NCBI RefSeq assembly: GCF_003149185.1
Contig: NZ_QGDO01000003.1
Location: forward strand, 124,001-188,000
Length of the DNA stretch: 64,000 nucleotides
Source of the DNA: Sediminitomix flava
Lineage (GTDB): Bacteria; Bacteroidota; Bacteroidia; Cytophagales; Flammeovirgaceae
Direction: 5' to 3'
Below are positions 17,724-26,458 of the stretch, in pieces (the first letter of the stretch is position 1; each line of letters opens with the position of its first letter). The translations under genes and the position numbers were made by a program. Below the pieces are notes generated by a model that saw nothing but the letters and a program-made list of their open reading frames with translations, searched no databases and was not told the origin of the DNA.

Positions 17724-19097
17724 ATGGATTTTTCGAATTTCGTACTTTTTCTCGGACGCTTTCATCCTTTGTTAGTTCATTTTCCTATCGGTTTTTTATT
17801 GTTGGCGGCTTTATTTGAAGTTGCGGTTTGGCGAAAATGGCTGAGCAATTTAGATGAAGTAATCAAATTCACTTTGGCACTTGGGGCTATCAGTGCTATC
17901 GGAGCATCTGTATTGGGTTTAATGCTTTCAACGAGTGGAGATTATGAACAGCAAATGCTCGATTTACATCAGTGGGCAGGAATTTTGACTTCAAGTATTG
18001 CCATTTTTGCTTTTGCTCTCAAAGTAAAACCGAATGTATTTAGAGAGAATACACCACTTATTTATGGATTGGTAGTTTTTTCAATGATTGGAGGTTTGAG
18101 CTTTACTGGGCATTTAGGAGGGAATTTAACACATGGAAGTGATTATCTAACCTACTATTCACCGTTCAATTTAGAGAATGAAAATAAAGCAGCGAAAAGA
18201 ACTATAACTTCTATAGATGAAGCTGTACTTTTCGCTGACCTTGTGCAGCCAATTGTAGAGGGGAAATGTTTGAGTTGCCATAATGAAACGAAGAAAAAAG
18301 GGAAATTATCTTTAGGGACTATTCAAGGTTATCTAAACGGAGGGAAACATGGAGGATTATTGGGCTTGGAAGGTAGTTCTAGTGAATTTCTGAAAAGAAT
18401 TCATTTGGATGCCGATGATAAAAAAGTAATGCCTCCAGTAGGGAAAACACCACTGACTGATGAAGAAGTACAGTTATTGACTTTTTGGATAGAACACTCT
18501 GAAGCAAGTTTTGATACCTTGTTTATGGAAGTTTCTCCCAACGAAGAATTAAAAACGATAGCTTTAGCACAATTAGGTTTAAGTGGAGACTCTGAATCGA
18601 TTAACTTACCTCAGATAGCTACTTCGGGAATATTTGATTCTTTGGCAAATTTAGGAATTCATTATCGTGAATTGGTAACTGAAAGCAATGCATATGAAGT
18701 AAGTATTCCTCCCCAAAGTTTGAATCGTGAGAATAAATTGAGTACACTAAAATTACTTTCTCAATTGAAGAAAAATATTGTTTGGTTATCAATCTCAGAG
18801 AATGATTTAGAAAACTCAGAATTAAAGCTGATAGGTTCATTTGAAAATCTTCAGAAGTTGAAGCTGAATCAGAATACAAAAATATCTGATAATGGAATAG
18901 CTTATCTACTTGGATTGTCAGAACTGAAAAGTATTAATTTGTTTGCAACTTCAATCTCAAAAAGTGGGTTAGAGCAATTGGCAAGCCTGCCTAAATTGGA
19001 GCGAGTTTATTTATGGCAAACGCCAATTGGAAAAAGTGAATTAGAAGAAATTAAAACTAAATATACAGCAATTGATTTTGTTGGAAATGTATACTAA
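17724..19097 (+). CDS. DUF2231 membrane domain - cytochrome c - leucine-rich protein
   Basis: A 457-residue protein starting at the ATG at 17724 (a TTG three codons earlier is rejected). Residues 1-150 are a DUF2231 four-helix membrane domain beginning GRFHPLLVHFPIGF, with further histidines LDLHQWAG and FTGHLGGNLTHG placed near helix ends as heme b ligands would be. Next comes a planctomycete-type cytochrome c segment with CLSCH (C182, C185, H186) and the motif KVMPPVGKTPLTDEEVQLL. Residues 340-457 form leucine-rich-like units (LIGSFENLQKLKLNQNTKIS, LGLSELKSINLFATSISKSG). This is a plausible inner-membrane electron entry or exit point for the periplasmic cytochrome domain of the first gene. 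Heme b binding is inference. Last gene of the cluster; a terminator follows. Confidence 0.82.
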   Translation: MDFSNFVLFLGRFHPLLVHFPIGFLLLAALFEVAVWRKWLSNLDEVIKFTLALGAISAIGASVLGLMLSTSGDYEQQMLDLHQWAGILTSSIAIFAFALKVKPNVFRENTPLIYGLVVFSMIGGLSFTGHLGGNLTHGSDYLTYYSPFNLENENKAAKRTITSIDEAVLFADLVQPIVEGKCLSCHNETKKKGKLSLGTIQGYLNGGKHGGLLGLEGSSSEFLKRIHLDADDKKVMPPVGKTPLTDEEVQLLTFWIEHSEASFDTLFMEVSPNEELKTIALAQLGLSGDSESINLPQIATSGIFDSLANLGIHYRELVTESNAYEVSIPPQSLNRENKLSTLKLLSQLKKNIVWLSISENDLENSELKLIGSFENLQKLKLNQNTKISDNGIAYLLGLSELKSINLFATSISKSGLEQLASLPKLERVYLWQTPIGKSELEEIKTKYTAIDFVGNVY

Positions 19098-19100
19098 AAA

Positions 19101-19139
19101 TAAAACCCCATCAAGGTTTCAGTACTCGATGGGGTTTTA
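19101..19139. terminator. Shared terminator between convergent genes
   Basis: A 12-bp stem pairs 19101-19112 with 19128-19139, around a 15-base loop. It is flanked by T residues on the plus side and by TTTTATTTTTA on the minus side. It lies 4 bases after the stop of the DUF2231 gene and 19 before the stop of the MORN gene. Confidence 0.8.
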
Positions 19140-19157
19140 AAGTAGTTTAAATATGTT

Positions 19158-20192
19158 TTATTGGTCAATGCTCCAAGTGTCATCTTTTAGGATAGACCAA
19201 CGTAGGACTCCTTGTTTTCCTGCTTCATAAGGATTTTTGTAGACATTCCCTTCACAGTCTTGAACTGGATATTGAGAAAGGTCTTTTGCCTGTTTACTTT
19301 CTTTTGTATTGTCGGTTTTGCAAGGCGCAATCTTATCAAGGATTTTCTGATCAATTCCTGCTTTCTCTACTAATTGCGTACGTGTACATTTGTTAGTCTC
19401 GTAAAGCTTTGTGCTTCCAACTTGTGTAGCATAGATTAAGAATCGATTTCCTTCCATAAATACGATATCACAAGAACTATATCCATTTTTAAGGTAAATA
19501 ATGCCTTTAGGCTGAATTTTTCCTTTCCAAAGCATTTCTACTTTAAAGGCAACCACATCATAACTCTGGTTGTCAATCGTCGCAGTCTCTACTACTTCAC
19601 CAAAGAAAACAGCATCAGAGCTTGCATAAGCATCTTCAACAGGAAGTGCATCAGTATTACATTTACAATTCATGTAAATGTCATTTTGCCAAGTCCCTTG
19701 CTCCATACTACCGTCAGGATATATCATGATACCTTCGCCGTGTCTCATATTACCTAACCAATTACCTAAGTACTCACTACCATCTACATAAAGGTGTCTT
19801 CCATAACCGAAGGTGTAACCTTCTTTCCACGAACCTTCATGATAACTTCCATTCGCAAAGAACATTTCACCTTGACCATTGGGCTGGTCATCATAAAAAT
19901 ACCCTTTATATTCATTGCCATTAGCCCATTTATAAGTTCCATTTCCTTGCATTTTACCTTGTACAAAGTAACCTGTGTAGTTGGAACTATCAGCTAATAT
20001 GAGCGTACCTTTTCCATGAAACATATCGTTTTTCCATTGCCCCTCATACGAACCGCCTTCTGTCCATGTGTAGGTGCCATAGCCATGTTTTTGTCCTCTA
20101 CCATTTAATTCTCCATGGTAAGTACCAACATCTTGAGCGATAGAGAATAGTGGCAGAATTAGAAATAAGAAGAGTTGAAAAATCTTTATCAT
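19158..20192 (-). CDS. Exported MORN-repeat protein with C-terminal NTR/TIMP-like domain
   Basis: A 344-residue protein starting at the ATG at 20192; a TTG five codons upstream is rejected. Signal peptide to about residue 20 (LPLFSIAQ). Residues 25-160 hold about six or seven MORN repeats (YEGQWKNDMFHGKGTL, YKGYFYDDQPNGQGEM, YLGNWLGNMRHGEGIMIYPDG). From the CKCN motif near residue 172 to about 280 the pattern matches a tissue-inhibitor/NTR-like OB fold: an N-terminal Cys cluster, AYASSDAVFFGEVVE, VEMLWKGKIQPKGIIYLKNG, then SSCDIVFMEGNRFLIYA and a Cys in TNKCTRTQLV. The tail is hydrophilic. It probably lies at the cell surface or in the periplasm; the partner is unknown. Single gene. Confidence 0.75.
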   Translation of the reverse strand: MIKIFQLFLFLILPLFSIAQDVGTYHGELNGRGQKHGYGTYTWTEGGSYEGQWKNDMFHGKGTLILADSSNYTGYFVQGKMQGNGTYKWANGNEYKGYFYDDQPNGQGEMFFANGSYHEGSWKEGYTFGYGRHLYVDGSEYLGNWLGNMRHGEGIMIYPDGSMEQGTWQNDIYMNCKCNTDALPVEDAYASSDAVFFGEVVETATIDNQSYDVVAFKVEMLWKGKIQPKGIIYLKNGYSSCDIVFMEGNRFLIYATQVGSTKLYETNKCTRTQLVEKAGIDQKILDKIAPCKTDNTKESKQAKDLSQYPVQDCEGNVYKNPYEAGKQGVLRWSILKDDTWSIDQ

Positions 20193-20377
20193 GATATGTA
20201 ATTTCAAGTGATATAGACAAATGAATAAGCCATCTTTATATTTTCCAAAAGATTAATAAGTTATAACATTCATTTAAGAATAAAATCTGACACAGAGAGG
20301 ATAAAATATGGATATCATTCGGGCTAGGTTTTAGGATTTCCTTAATTTTACTTTTATAACATTAAAAAAAGTTTTTT

Positions 20378-21238
20378 ATGTCTTGGACCAATTACCATAG
20401 CCACTCCAATTATTGTGATGGGAAGGATCAATTAGAAGCTCATGTAGAAAGTGCTTTAGGGCAGTTGAAGGTGTTTGGATTTTCATCCCATTGTCCTGTG
20501 CCTTTTGATAATACTTGGAGTATGAAGTTGGAGAAGCTCTCTACTTATTTAGAGGAAACCAAAGCTTTGAAAAATAAATATAGTGATAGAATTGAGCTTT
20601 ATAGAGGGCTAGAGGTTGACTATATTCCTGAGCTTGTAGGGCCAAGTTCTGATTATATCAAAAATGCAAATTTAGATTATACAATTGGTTCAATTCATTA
20701 TGTCGATCAGTTTGATAACACAAAATGGGAGATAGATGGAAACCATAATTTCTTTTTAGAGGGCTTAGAGAAAATTTTTGATAGAGATATTCAACAAGCA
20801 ATCGAGCGTTATTTTGAGCTAACTCGTATGATGATCGAAGATGATTGCCCTACGGTGGTAGGTCATATTGATAAAATAAAAATCCAATCAGAGAATGGAG
20901 AGCTATTTTCTGAAGATTCTAAATGGTACAAAGACGCTTTTGCGGAGACTTTAGAGTTGGTTTCTAAAAATGAAAATCTAATCGTAGAAGTTAATACTAG
21001 AGGAATCTATAAAAAGAAATGTGACAGTGCATATCCTGGGGAATGGGGATTGAAAAGAATGTATGAGTTAGGAATTCCTGTTCAGATTAATTCTGACTCA
21101 CATCATCCTTCAGACTTAACAAAAGCCTTTTCAGAGACAGCGTCATTACTTCAAGAAATTGGATATAAGACAGTGCGTGTGTTGAAAAATAACCAATGGC
21201 AAGATTTTAAATTTGATTCTACAGGGATTCATTTTTAA
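20378..21238 (+). CDS. Histidinol-phosphatase, PHP family
   Basis: A 286-residue PHP-superfamily metal phosphoesterase, HisJ/HisK type, which dephosphorylates L-histidinol phosphate in histidine biosynthesis. All PHP motifs are present: YHSHSNYCDG (H7, H9), FSSHCPV, GLEVDYIPE, GSIHYVDQ, VVGHIDKIK and the final INSDSHHP. These give a trinuclear metal site. Length fits the family (about 270-290). No other his genes are in the window, so the gene is unlinked from any his operon. The ATG at 20378 is 9 residues before the first metal-binding His. Related PHP proteins with other phosphoester substrates cannot be excluded. Confidence 0.85.
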   Translation: MSWTNYHSHSNYCDGKDQLEAHVESALGQLKVFGFSSHCPVPFDNTWSMKLEKLSTYLEETKALKNKYSDRIELYRGLEVDYIPELVGPSSDYIKNANLDYTIGSIHYVDQFDNTKWEIDGNHNFFLEGLEKIFDRDIQQAIERYFELTRMMIEDDCPTVVGHIDKIKIQSENGELFSEDSKWYKDAFAETLELVSKNENLIVEVNTRGIYKKKCDSAYPGEWGLKRMYELGIPVQINSDSHHPSDLTKAFSETASLLQEIGYKTVRVLKNNQWQDFKFDSTGIHF

Positions 21239-21334
21239 GTATCTATTTATACGCATTTATCTATAAAGGTCGTTCATATTTAAGGTTTACCTATAAAATC
21301 AAAGTATTAACCTTTTGTAATAAACTCAGTAAGA

Positions 21335-22483
21335 ATGAAATTTTATTTATATAATTTCTTCATCCTATTATTGTTATCTCATTTATCAAGCTTTGCACAA
21401 AATGCACCTCATATTCATCTTATCAATGATCATGAAGTGATGCTGAATGGAGAGAAAGTTGAGATCAGTTCATTAGATGGAGATGAAAAGCTTTTAGTAG
21501 AATCACATAGAAGACAATTAGCTTTTGCACTTTTGGAAGAAGGAATCCGAACCCGATCTTTAGCAAAGCTAGACTCTGTAAATCTGCTAATGCCTGATTT
21601 AGAGATTGCCTATATCAACAAAGCAGTTCTAAAACTTGAAATGAACAAATTTGATGAAGCTTTAGCATTGTATGATCAAGCCTTAAAATTAAGCCCCGAA
21701 CACCCAAAAGCATTGTATGGAAAAGCTATTTGTCTTGAGTATTTGGGTGAAAATGAAAAAGCTCTAGCTAATTACAAGGAGCTAATGAATCAAAATATTG
21801 CTAGTGAGAAAGTGGTTCAGCAAGTAGCGGATATTTACTACCATAAAGCAGAGTTTGATTCAGCTCTTTTATATGCAAATCAGTTAATTGAAGATTATCC
21901 ATCTAATTACAAAGGTTATTATTTGAAAGCTAAGATTGAGCTTGAAGAAACTACTTTTGAAGATGCGATTTTTAACTTGAAAAGAGCTCAAAAATTATAT
22001 GTAGCCGATAATGATTCTCTTCGTACAGATATTCATTACTACATGGCACTAACTCATTTTTTGGTTGATTCGTTTGATGTAGCCCTCTCAGATATAGAAC
22101 AATGCTTACAGATAGATTCAGAACATTCTGATAAGTTTATGAATCTGAAAGGAAAAATTTTATTCAGTCTAGCAAGCTATCAAGATGCTTTGGAGGCTTT
22201 TGATGAAGCGATTGAAAAGAATCAGAATTCAGCCCTATTTTATAATAACAGAGCAGTGGCTCATATTCGTCTTCAAAATTATGAACAAGCAATCGCAGAT
22301 GTCAATAAAGCAATTGAGATAGATAATCAATTGGCAGAGGCTTATTTGAATCGAGGGATTGCATTGGAGGCAAGTAGTGAAGATGCTCAAGCCTGTGACG
22401 ATTGGCAGAAAGCACTTGCTTTGGGGCTTTCTCAAGCTGATGTATATATTTTGGATGCTTGTCAGACTGATAACAAGAAGTAG
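21335..22483 (+). CDS. Exported TPR-repeat protein
   Basis: A 382-residue protein with a signal peptide ending near LSSFAQNA (residue 22). From about residue 45 it is made almost wholly of tetratricopeptide repeats; good copies are ALALYDQALKLSPEHPKALY, ALEAFDEAIEKNQNSALFYN and AIADVNKAIEIDNQLAEAYL. It is 2 bases from the following OmpA-family gene, so the two are transcribed and probably translated together. TPR plus OmpA/PD40 pairs occur around outer-membrane assemblies of Bacteroidota. Likely a periplasmic scaffold that holds the OmpA partner. No enzymatic motif is seen. Confidence 0.8.
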   Translation: MKFYLYNFFILLLLSHLSSFAQNAPHIHLINDHEVMLNGEKVEISSLDGDEKLLVESHRRQLAFALLEEGIRTRSLAKLDSVNLLMPDLEIAYINKAVLKLEMNKFDEALALYDQALKLSPEHPKALYGKAICLEYLGENEKALANYKELMNQNIASEKVVQQVADIYYHKAEFDSALLYANQLIEDYPSNYKGYYLKAKIELEETTFEDAIFNLKRAQKLYVADNDSLRTDIHYYMALTHFLVDSFDVALSDIEQCLQIDSEHSDKFMNLKGKILFSLASYQDALEAFDEAIEKNQNSALFYNNRAVAHIRLQNYEQAIADVNKAIEIDNQLAEAYLNRGIALEASSEDAQACDDWQKALALGLSQADVYILDACQTDNKK

Positions 22484-22485
22484 TT

Positions 22486-24555
22486 ATGCGAATTTTGTAT
22501 ACGACAAAAACATTAAATATTGCTTTCTATATTTTTGCTTTAACTCTTTTTTCTATGTCTCAATCGTACGGACAAGAAAAAGAGCATACACCTTTTGAAG
22601 CCACTTATTTTAAAGGAAAGACAGACAAGATGAAAAAAGGTCGTAAGTCTTTTCAATTGGGAAAGCAGTACATGGAGTTGGATCGGAATTATAAAGAGGC
22701 TTTGAAGGAATTCAAAAAGGCAGAAAGATATAATCCGACTCACAATGAGCTTATTTATAAGATGGGCGTTTGTTATTTCTACCAAAAGAAACCTGATCTT
22801 AAACTAGCTATAGAATATTTTAATAAAGCAAAGCAGATAAGTCCTCTTTTCTCTTCTAATGTACACTATTTGTTAGCAAGAGCTCATCATCTTCAAAAGG
22901 AATGGGATGAAGCTTCTACATCATATCAGCTATATGGAGCTTCATTTGCGGACAGTACAGAACAGTGGTTGTTAGCTCAGAAAAGAGTTGAGGAATGCCA
23001 TAATGGAAAAATGGTGGCAGGGACAGGTTTACGACTTAAAATTGAAAATATAGCTAGAGTAAATTCTTCTTCAGATGATATAGGTCCTGTGATAAATAGA
23101 AAGGAAACCCGAATGTACATCACTTCTAGAAGAGATAAGTCTACCGGCTATGATACTCAAGATGGGCAGTATTATGAGGATATTTTTGTGAGTAAGAAAA
23201 GCCGTTCAGGTGATTGGTACTCGCCCAAACCACTTGGAGCAAATGTAAATACCAAAGGTCATGATGCTGTAATTGGAATTTCTCCCTCTGAAAAGACTCT
23301 AATGATTTATAGAGGTGATAATAATGGTGATATATTCTTAAGTAGAATTACAAAAAAAGGAGAGGTTAAAACTCCAGAACGAATGCCTAGTCCTGTGAAT
23401 ACTGACTTTAGAGAAACCTCAGCTTCATTTACGGGTACTGGTCAAGTGATTTTCTTTACTTCAGATCGCCCGAATGGTAAAGGAGGTTTAGATATTTGGA
23501 GCAGTAAGCAGTTTAGAAATAAAAAGGGAAAAAGAGAGTGGAAAGAACCAGTGAATCTTGAAATATTAAACACACCTTATGATGAAGATGGCGTTTTTCT
23601 GACAAGAGATGGAAAAACTTTATACTTCAGTTCAAAGGGGCATAATAGTATTGGAGGGTATGATATTTTCAAGTCTGAGAAGAAAGGAAATAAATGGACA
23701 AAGCCAATCAATTTAGGCGATGGAATAAATACTCCTGACGATGATATTTTTATCAGTGTGAGTGAAGATGAAAAACGTATTTACTTCTCAAGTAAAAATA
23801 TGGGAGGAAAAGGTGGTTTCGACATTTTTGTCGCTCATCTTATAGGTGAAGAACGTATTCCGCAGTTTACACAAGAAGCACCATTGGTAGCGAGTATTAC
23901 TCCCGAAATTGACCATCAATTCTTAGTGGCTGATCTAAATTTGTCATCATACCATGCCAAAATTTTAGATAAAGATTCTAAGAAACCATTATTCGCTAAG
24001 GCTACCGTAATCAATAACAATTCACAGGAAAAAATCGGGATTTTTTATTCAGATGACCTTACTGGAGACTTAGCATTTACAGCTCCTTCGGAAGGAAATT
24101 ATTCTATTACTATTGAAGCTGCAGATCATTTATTTGTTTCTGAAAACCTTTATTCAGAGCAAGGCAAAGCTTTAGTGATTAATAAGGAAATCCTGATGCA
24201 GCCAATCAGTAAAGGAAGTCAGATTATCTTGAATAATATGTTTTATGAATCAAGTAGTGCTACACTTTCAGCGAGTTCAAAAGCTGATTTGAATAACTTG
24301 ATTTCATTCTTGAGAGAAAATCCATCTGTTAGAATCGAAATTGCAGGTCATACGGATAATGTTGGTTCTAAAACAAAAAATGAGATACTTTCTCATCAAA
24401 GAGCAAAATCAGTTGTAGATTACTTAGTCAAAAATAAAGTTGATCGTAGAAGATTAAAAGTAAATGGCTATGGAGATACAAAGCCAATTGCTTCTAATGA
24501 AACAGAAGAAGGACGTAGACAAAATAGAAGAACAGAACTTCGAATTATAAATTAA
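22486..24555 (+). CDS. TPR - PD40 propeller - OmpA protein with PorE-like architecture
   Basis: A 689-residue outer-membrane/peptidoglycan-linking protein. Signal peptide to about residue 29. TPR-like helices 45-145 (KEALKEFKKAERYNPTHNEL). PD40/WD40-like propeller about 190-480, with repeated FTSDRPNGKGGLDIW, YFSSKGHNSIGGYDIFKSE and YFSSKNMGGKGGFDIFVA. A carboxypeptidase-regulatory-like domain about 485-570. OmpA C-terminal peptidoglycan-binding domain about 575-689 with IEIAGHTDNVGSK and RRQNRRTEL. This order is that of PorE, the type IX secretion component that anchors the machinery to peptidoglycan. However, many paralogues share it and no lipobox is present, so a direct PorE call is not safe. 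Cotranscribed with the preceding TPR gene; a terminator follows. Confidence 0.85.
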   Translation: MRILYTTKTLNIAFYIFALTLFSMSQSYGQEKEHTPFEATYFKGKTDKMKKGRKSFQLGKQYMELDRNYKEALKEFKKAERYNPTHNELIYKMGVCYFYQKKPDLKLAIEYFNKAKQISPLFSSNVHYLLARAHHLQKEWDEASTSYQLYGASFADSTEQWLLAQKRVEECHNGKMVAGTGLRLKIENIARVNSSSDDIGPVINRKETRMYITSRRDKSTGYDTQDGQYYEDIFVSKKSRSGDWYSPKPLGANVNTKGHDAVIGISPSEKTLMIYRGDNNGDIFLSRITKKGEVKTPERMPSPVNTDFRETSASFTGTGQVIFFTSDRPNGKGGLDIWSSKQFRNKKGKREWKEPVNLEILNTPYDEDGVFLTRDGKTLYFSSKGHNSIGGYDIFKSEKKGNKWTKPINLGDGINTPDDDIFISVSEDEKRIYFSSKNMGGKGGFDIFVAHLIGEERIPQFTQEAPLVASITPEIDHQFLVADLNLSSYHAKILDKDSKKPLFAKATVINNNSQEKIGIFYSDDLTGDLAFTAPSEGNYSITIEAADHLFVSENLYSEQGKALVINKEILMQPISKGSQIILNNMFYESSSATLSASSKADLNNLISFLRENPSVRIEIAGHTDNVGSKTKNEILSHQRAKSVVDYLVKNKVDRRRLKVNGYGDTKPIASNETEEGRRQNRRTELRIIN

Positions 24556-24588
24556 ATTCCAATAGAAATCTTCTAACTGTCTTCAAAG

Positions 24589-24621
24589 CGACTCCAAAAA
24601 TATGAATTGGAGTCGTTTTTT
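24589..24621 (+). terminator. Rho-independent terminator of TPR-OmpA operon
   Basis: A 9-bp stem pairs 24589-24597 with 24607-24615, followed by TTTTTT. The loop contains an ATG (24602) that could open a longer form of the next gene; its position in the terminator argues against that start. Confidence 0.85.
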
Positions 24622-24652
24622 AATTTTAAGTGGAAATATCATTTTAGTATTT

Positions 24653-25129
24653 ATGAATACAATAGAAGAAATAAAAGTAGTAAACTATACACCTGATTAT
24701 CAGAAGGTATTTAGAGCATTGAATGTTGAGTGGATTCAGAAATATTTTAAGATGGAAGAGTCAGACTATAAAGCACTAGATAAGCCTAATGAGTATATCT
24801 TGGATAGAGGTGGAGCAATTTTAGTCGCTTTATATAATGGAGAAGCGGTAGGCGTTTGTTCTTTAATAAAGATGGATGATCCTATTTATGATTTTGAATT
24901 AGCTAAAATGGCTGTCTCTCCTAAAGTTCAAGGAAAAGGAATAGGGAAAGTACTATTAAAGGCAACGATAGAAAAGGGAAAAGAATTAGGAGCTAGAAAT
25001 TTATATTTAGAAAGTAACAGGAAATTAAACACAGCTATCAAGCTCTATGAAAAAATGGGATTTAAAGAGGTTTTGGATAGAAATACTCCATATGAAAGAG
25101 CAGATATTTTCATGGAGTATTTATATTAA
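24653..25129 (+). CDS. GNAT-family N-acetyltransferase
   Basis: A 158-residue acyltransferase starting at the ATG at 24653. An in-frame ATG at 24602 lies in the loop of the preceding terminator and gives an unrelated hydrophobic leader, so it is rejected. Motif A for acetyl-CoA reads KMAVSPKVQGKGIGKVLLKA (about residues 80-99), and motif B is LYLESNRKLNTAIKLYEKMG. The strand VGVCSLIKMDDPIYDFELAKMA is the usual GNAT beta4. The substrate is unknown; the closest general type is the YjaB/MarR-associated small GNAT group. It is single, with an AT-rich weak hairpin (25263-25284, followed by T-rich sequence) that may terminate it. Confidence 0.85.
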   Translation: MNTIEEIKVVNYTPDYQKVFRALNVEWIQKYFKMEESDYKALDKPNEYILDRGGAILVALYNGEAVGVCSLIKMDDPIYDFELAKMAVSPKVQGKGIGKVLLKATIEKGKELGARNLYLESNRKLNTAIKLYEKMGFKEVLDRNTPYERADIFMEYLY

Positions 25130-25382
25130 TTTTTGAGTATAAATTTCTTAAAAGTATAAGGTTAGGATTATAATCAATAATTAATTGTATATTGGGTGTT
25201 GATTTTACGCTTTATGAAAGCTTTTCAAGCTTCTTTGAGTTGATAAGAAAGACTCTTTTGCTCTTTTCATGGATTTATGAAAAGTTTTCTTTTACATTAA
25301 AGATGAATATGTATTCATTTATGATGTTCTTCTAGTTCAATTATCATAACTGAAATTGTATCCCTTAACTAATTTACCAACA

Positions 25383-26366
25383 ATGAATAACATGCACACA
25401 CCTCTAACCGAAATGCTTGGGATTAAGTATCCCATCATCATGGCTCCGATGTTTCTTGTCTCAAATACCGAAATGCTTATAGCTGCAGGCGAGGCAGGGA
25501 TTACAGGGTCAATTCCTGCGCTAAACTTTAGAACAATTGCAGCTTTTAAAGAAGGAATTGAAAGCGTAAGAAAAGCTACGAATGCTCCAGTCGGAGTAAA
25601 CTTGATAGTGAACAAATCAAATCCAAAATACAAAGAACAATTAAAAGCTTGTATTGATCTGAAAGTAGATTACATCATTACATCTTTGGGGAGTCCTCAA
25701 GAAGTGATTGAGAAGTGTAAACCTGAAGGGATAAAGGTATTTTGTGATGTAGTTGATTTAGAGTATGCAAAAAAAGTTGAAGACTTGGGAGCTGATGCTA
25801 TTATTGCTGTGAATAAAGAAGCTGGAGGGCATGCAGGACCAACTCCTGCAAAGGAATTAGTACCACTTTTAATTCAAAATTGTAATATCCCAGTGATATC
25901 TGCTGGTGGGGTTGGAACTGGTGCACAACTGAAAGAAAAACTGGACTTTGGAGCTTGTGGTATTTCAATGGGAAGTCCATTTATTGCTACCAATGAATCA
26001 GGTGTTTCAGATGCTTACAAAAATGCTTGTGTGGAGTATGGAGCAAAAGATATTGTCATGACGACTAAACTTTCGGGTACACCTTGTACTGTGATCAACA
26101 CTCCTTATGTAGAAGCAATTGGCACAAAACAAAGTGCCTTTGAATCTCTTCTCAATAAAAATAAAAAGCTCAAGAAATTCATGAAGATGCTGACTTTCTA
26201 TAAAGGAATGAAGATGATTGAGAAAGCAGCTTTTAGCGCTACTTACAAAACTGTTTGGTGTGCAGGGCCTTCAATTGAATATACAACTGAAATTAGATCA
26301 GTAAAAGATATTGTTAATGACTTGATTGAGCAATATAAAAAAGCGAATCAAGAAGTTACTTCTTAG
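25383..26366 (+). CDS. Nitronate monooxygenase-like FMN oxidoreductase (NPD family)
   Basis: A 327-residue TIM-barrel flavoprotein of the 2-nitropropane dioxygenase / nitronate monooxygenase family. Starts considered: TTG 25356, ATG 25383, ATG 25392; the ATG at 25383 is used. Family marks: the first strand KYPIIMAPMFLVS, NLIVNKSNPKYKE, the GGHAGP FMN-phosphate loop (NKEAGGHAGPTP), IPVISAGGVGTG and CGISMGSPFIATNES. The same fold also includes enoyl reductases (FabK) and propionate 3-nitronate monooxygenases, so the substrate is open. Single gene, convergent with the desaturase, and a shared terminator lies between. Confidence 0.85.
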   Translation: MNNMHTPLTEMLGIKYPIIMAPMFLVSNTEMLIAAGEAGITGSIPALNFRTIAAFKEGIESVRKATNAPVGVNLIVNKSNPKYKEQLKACIDLKVDYIITSLGSPQEVIEKCKPEGIKVFCDVVDLEYAKKVEDLGADAIIAVNKEAGGHAGPTPAKELVPLLIQNCNIPVISAGGVGTGAQLKEKLDFGACGISMGSPFIATNESGVSDAYKNACVEYGAKDIVMTTKLSGTPCTVINTPYVEAIGTKQSAFESLLNKNKKLKKFMKMLTFYKGMKMIEKAAFSATYKTVWCAGPSIEYTTEIRSVKDIVNDLIEQYKKANQEVTS

Positions 26367-26399
26367 TTTTTAATTCGGCTTAGAGGTATGTGGATACAA

Positions 26400-26433
26400 A
26401 AAAGGCAAGAACATGTAAAATGCCTTGCCTTTT
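26400..26433. terminator. Shared terminator between NPD gene and desaturase
   Basis: A 10-bp stem pairs 26400-26409 with 26424-26433 around a 14-base loop. It has a T-run on the plus strand and an A-run (26398-26403) giving T residues on the minus strand. It lies between stop codons at 26366 and 26459. Confidence 0.75.
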
Positions 26434-26458
26434 AGAAGATTAGATTAGTTCGTAGGTA

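Noticed and set aside
24602-24652. Longer N-terminus of the GNAT protein from the ATG at 24602
   Set aside because: The ATG lies in the loop of a strong terminator; the GNAT fold begins only after 24653.
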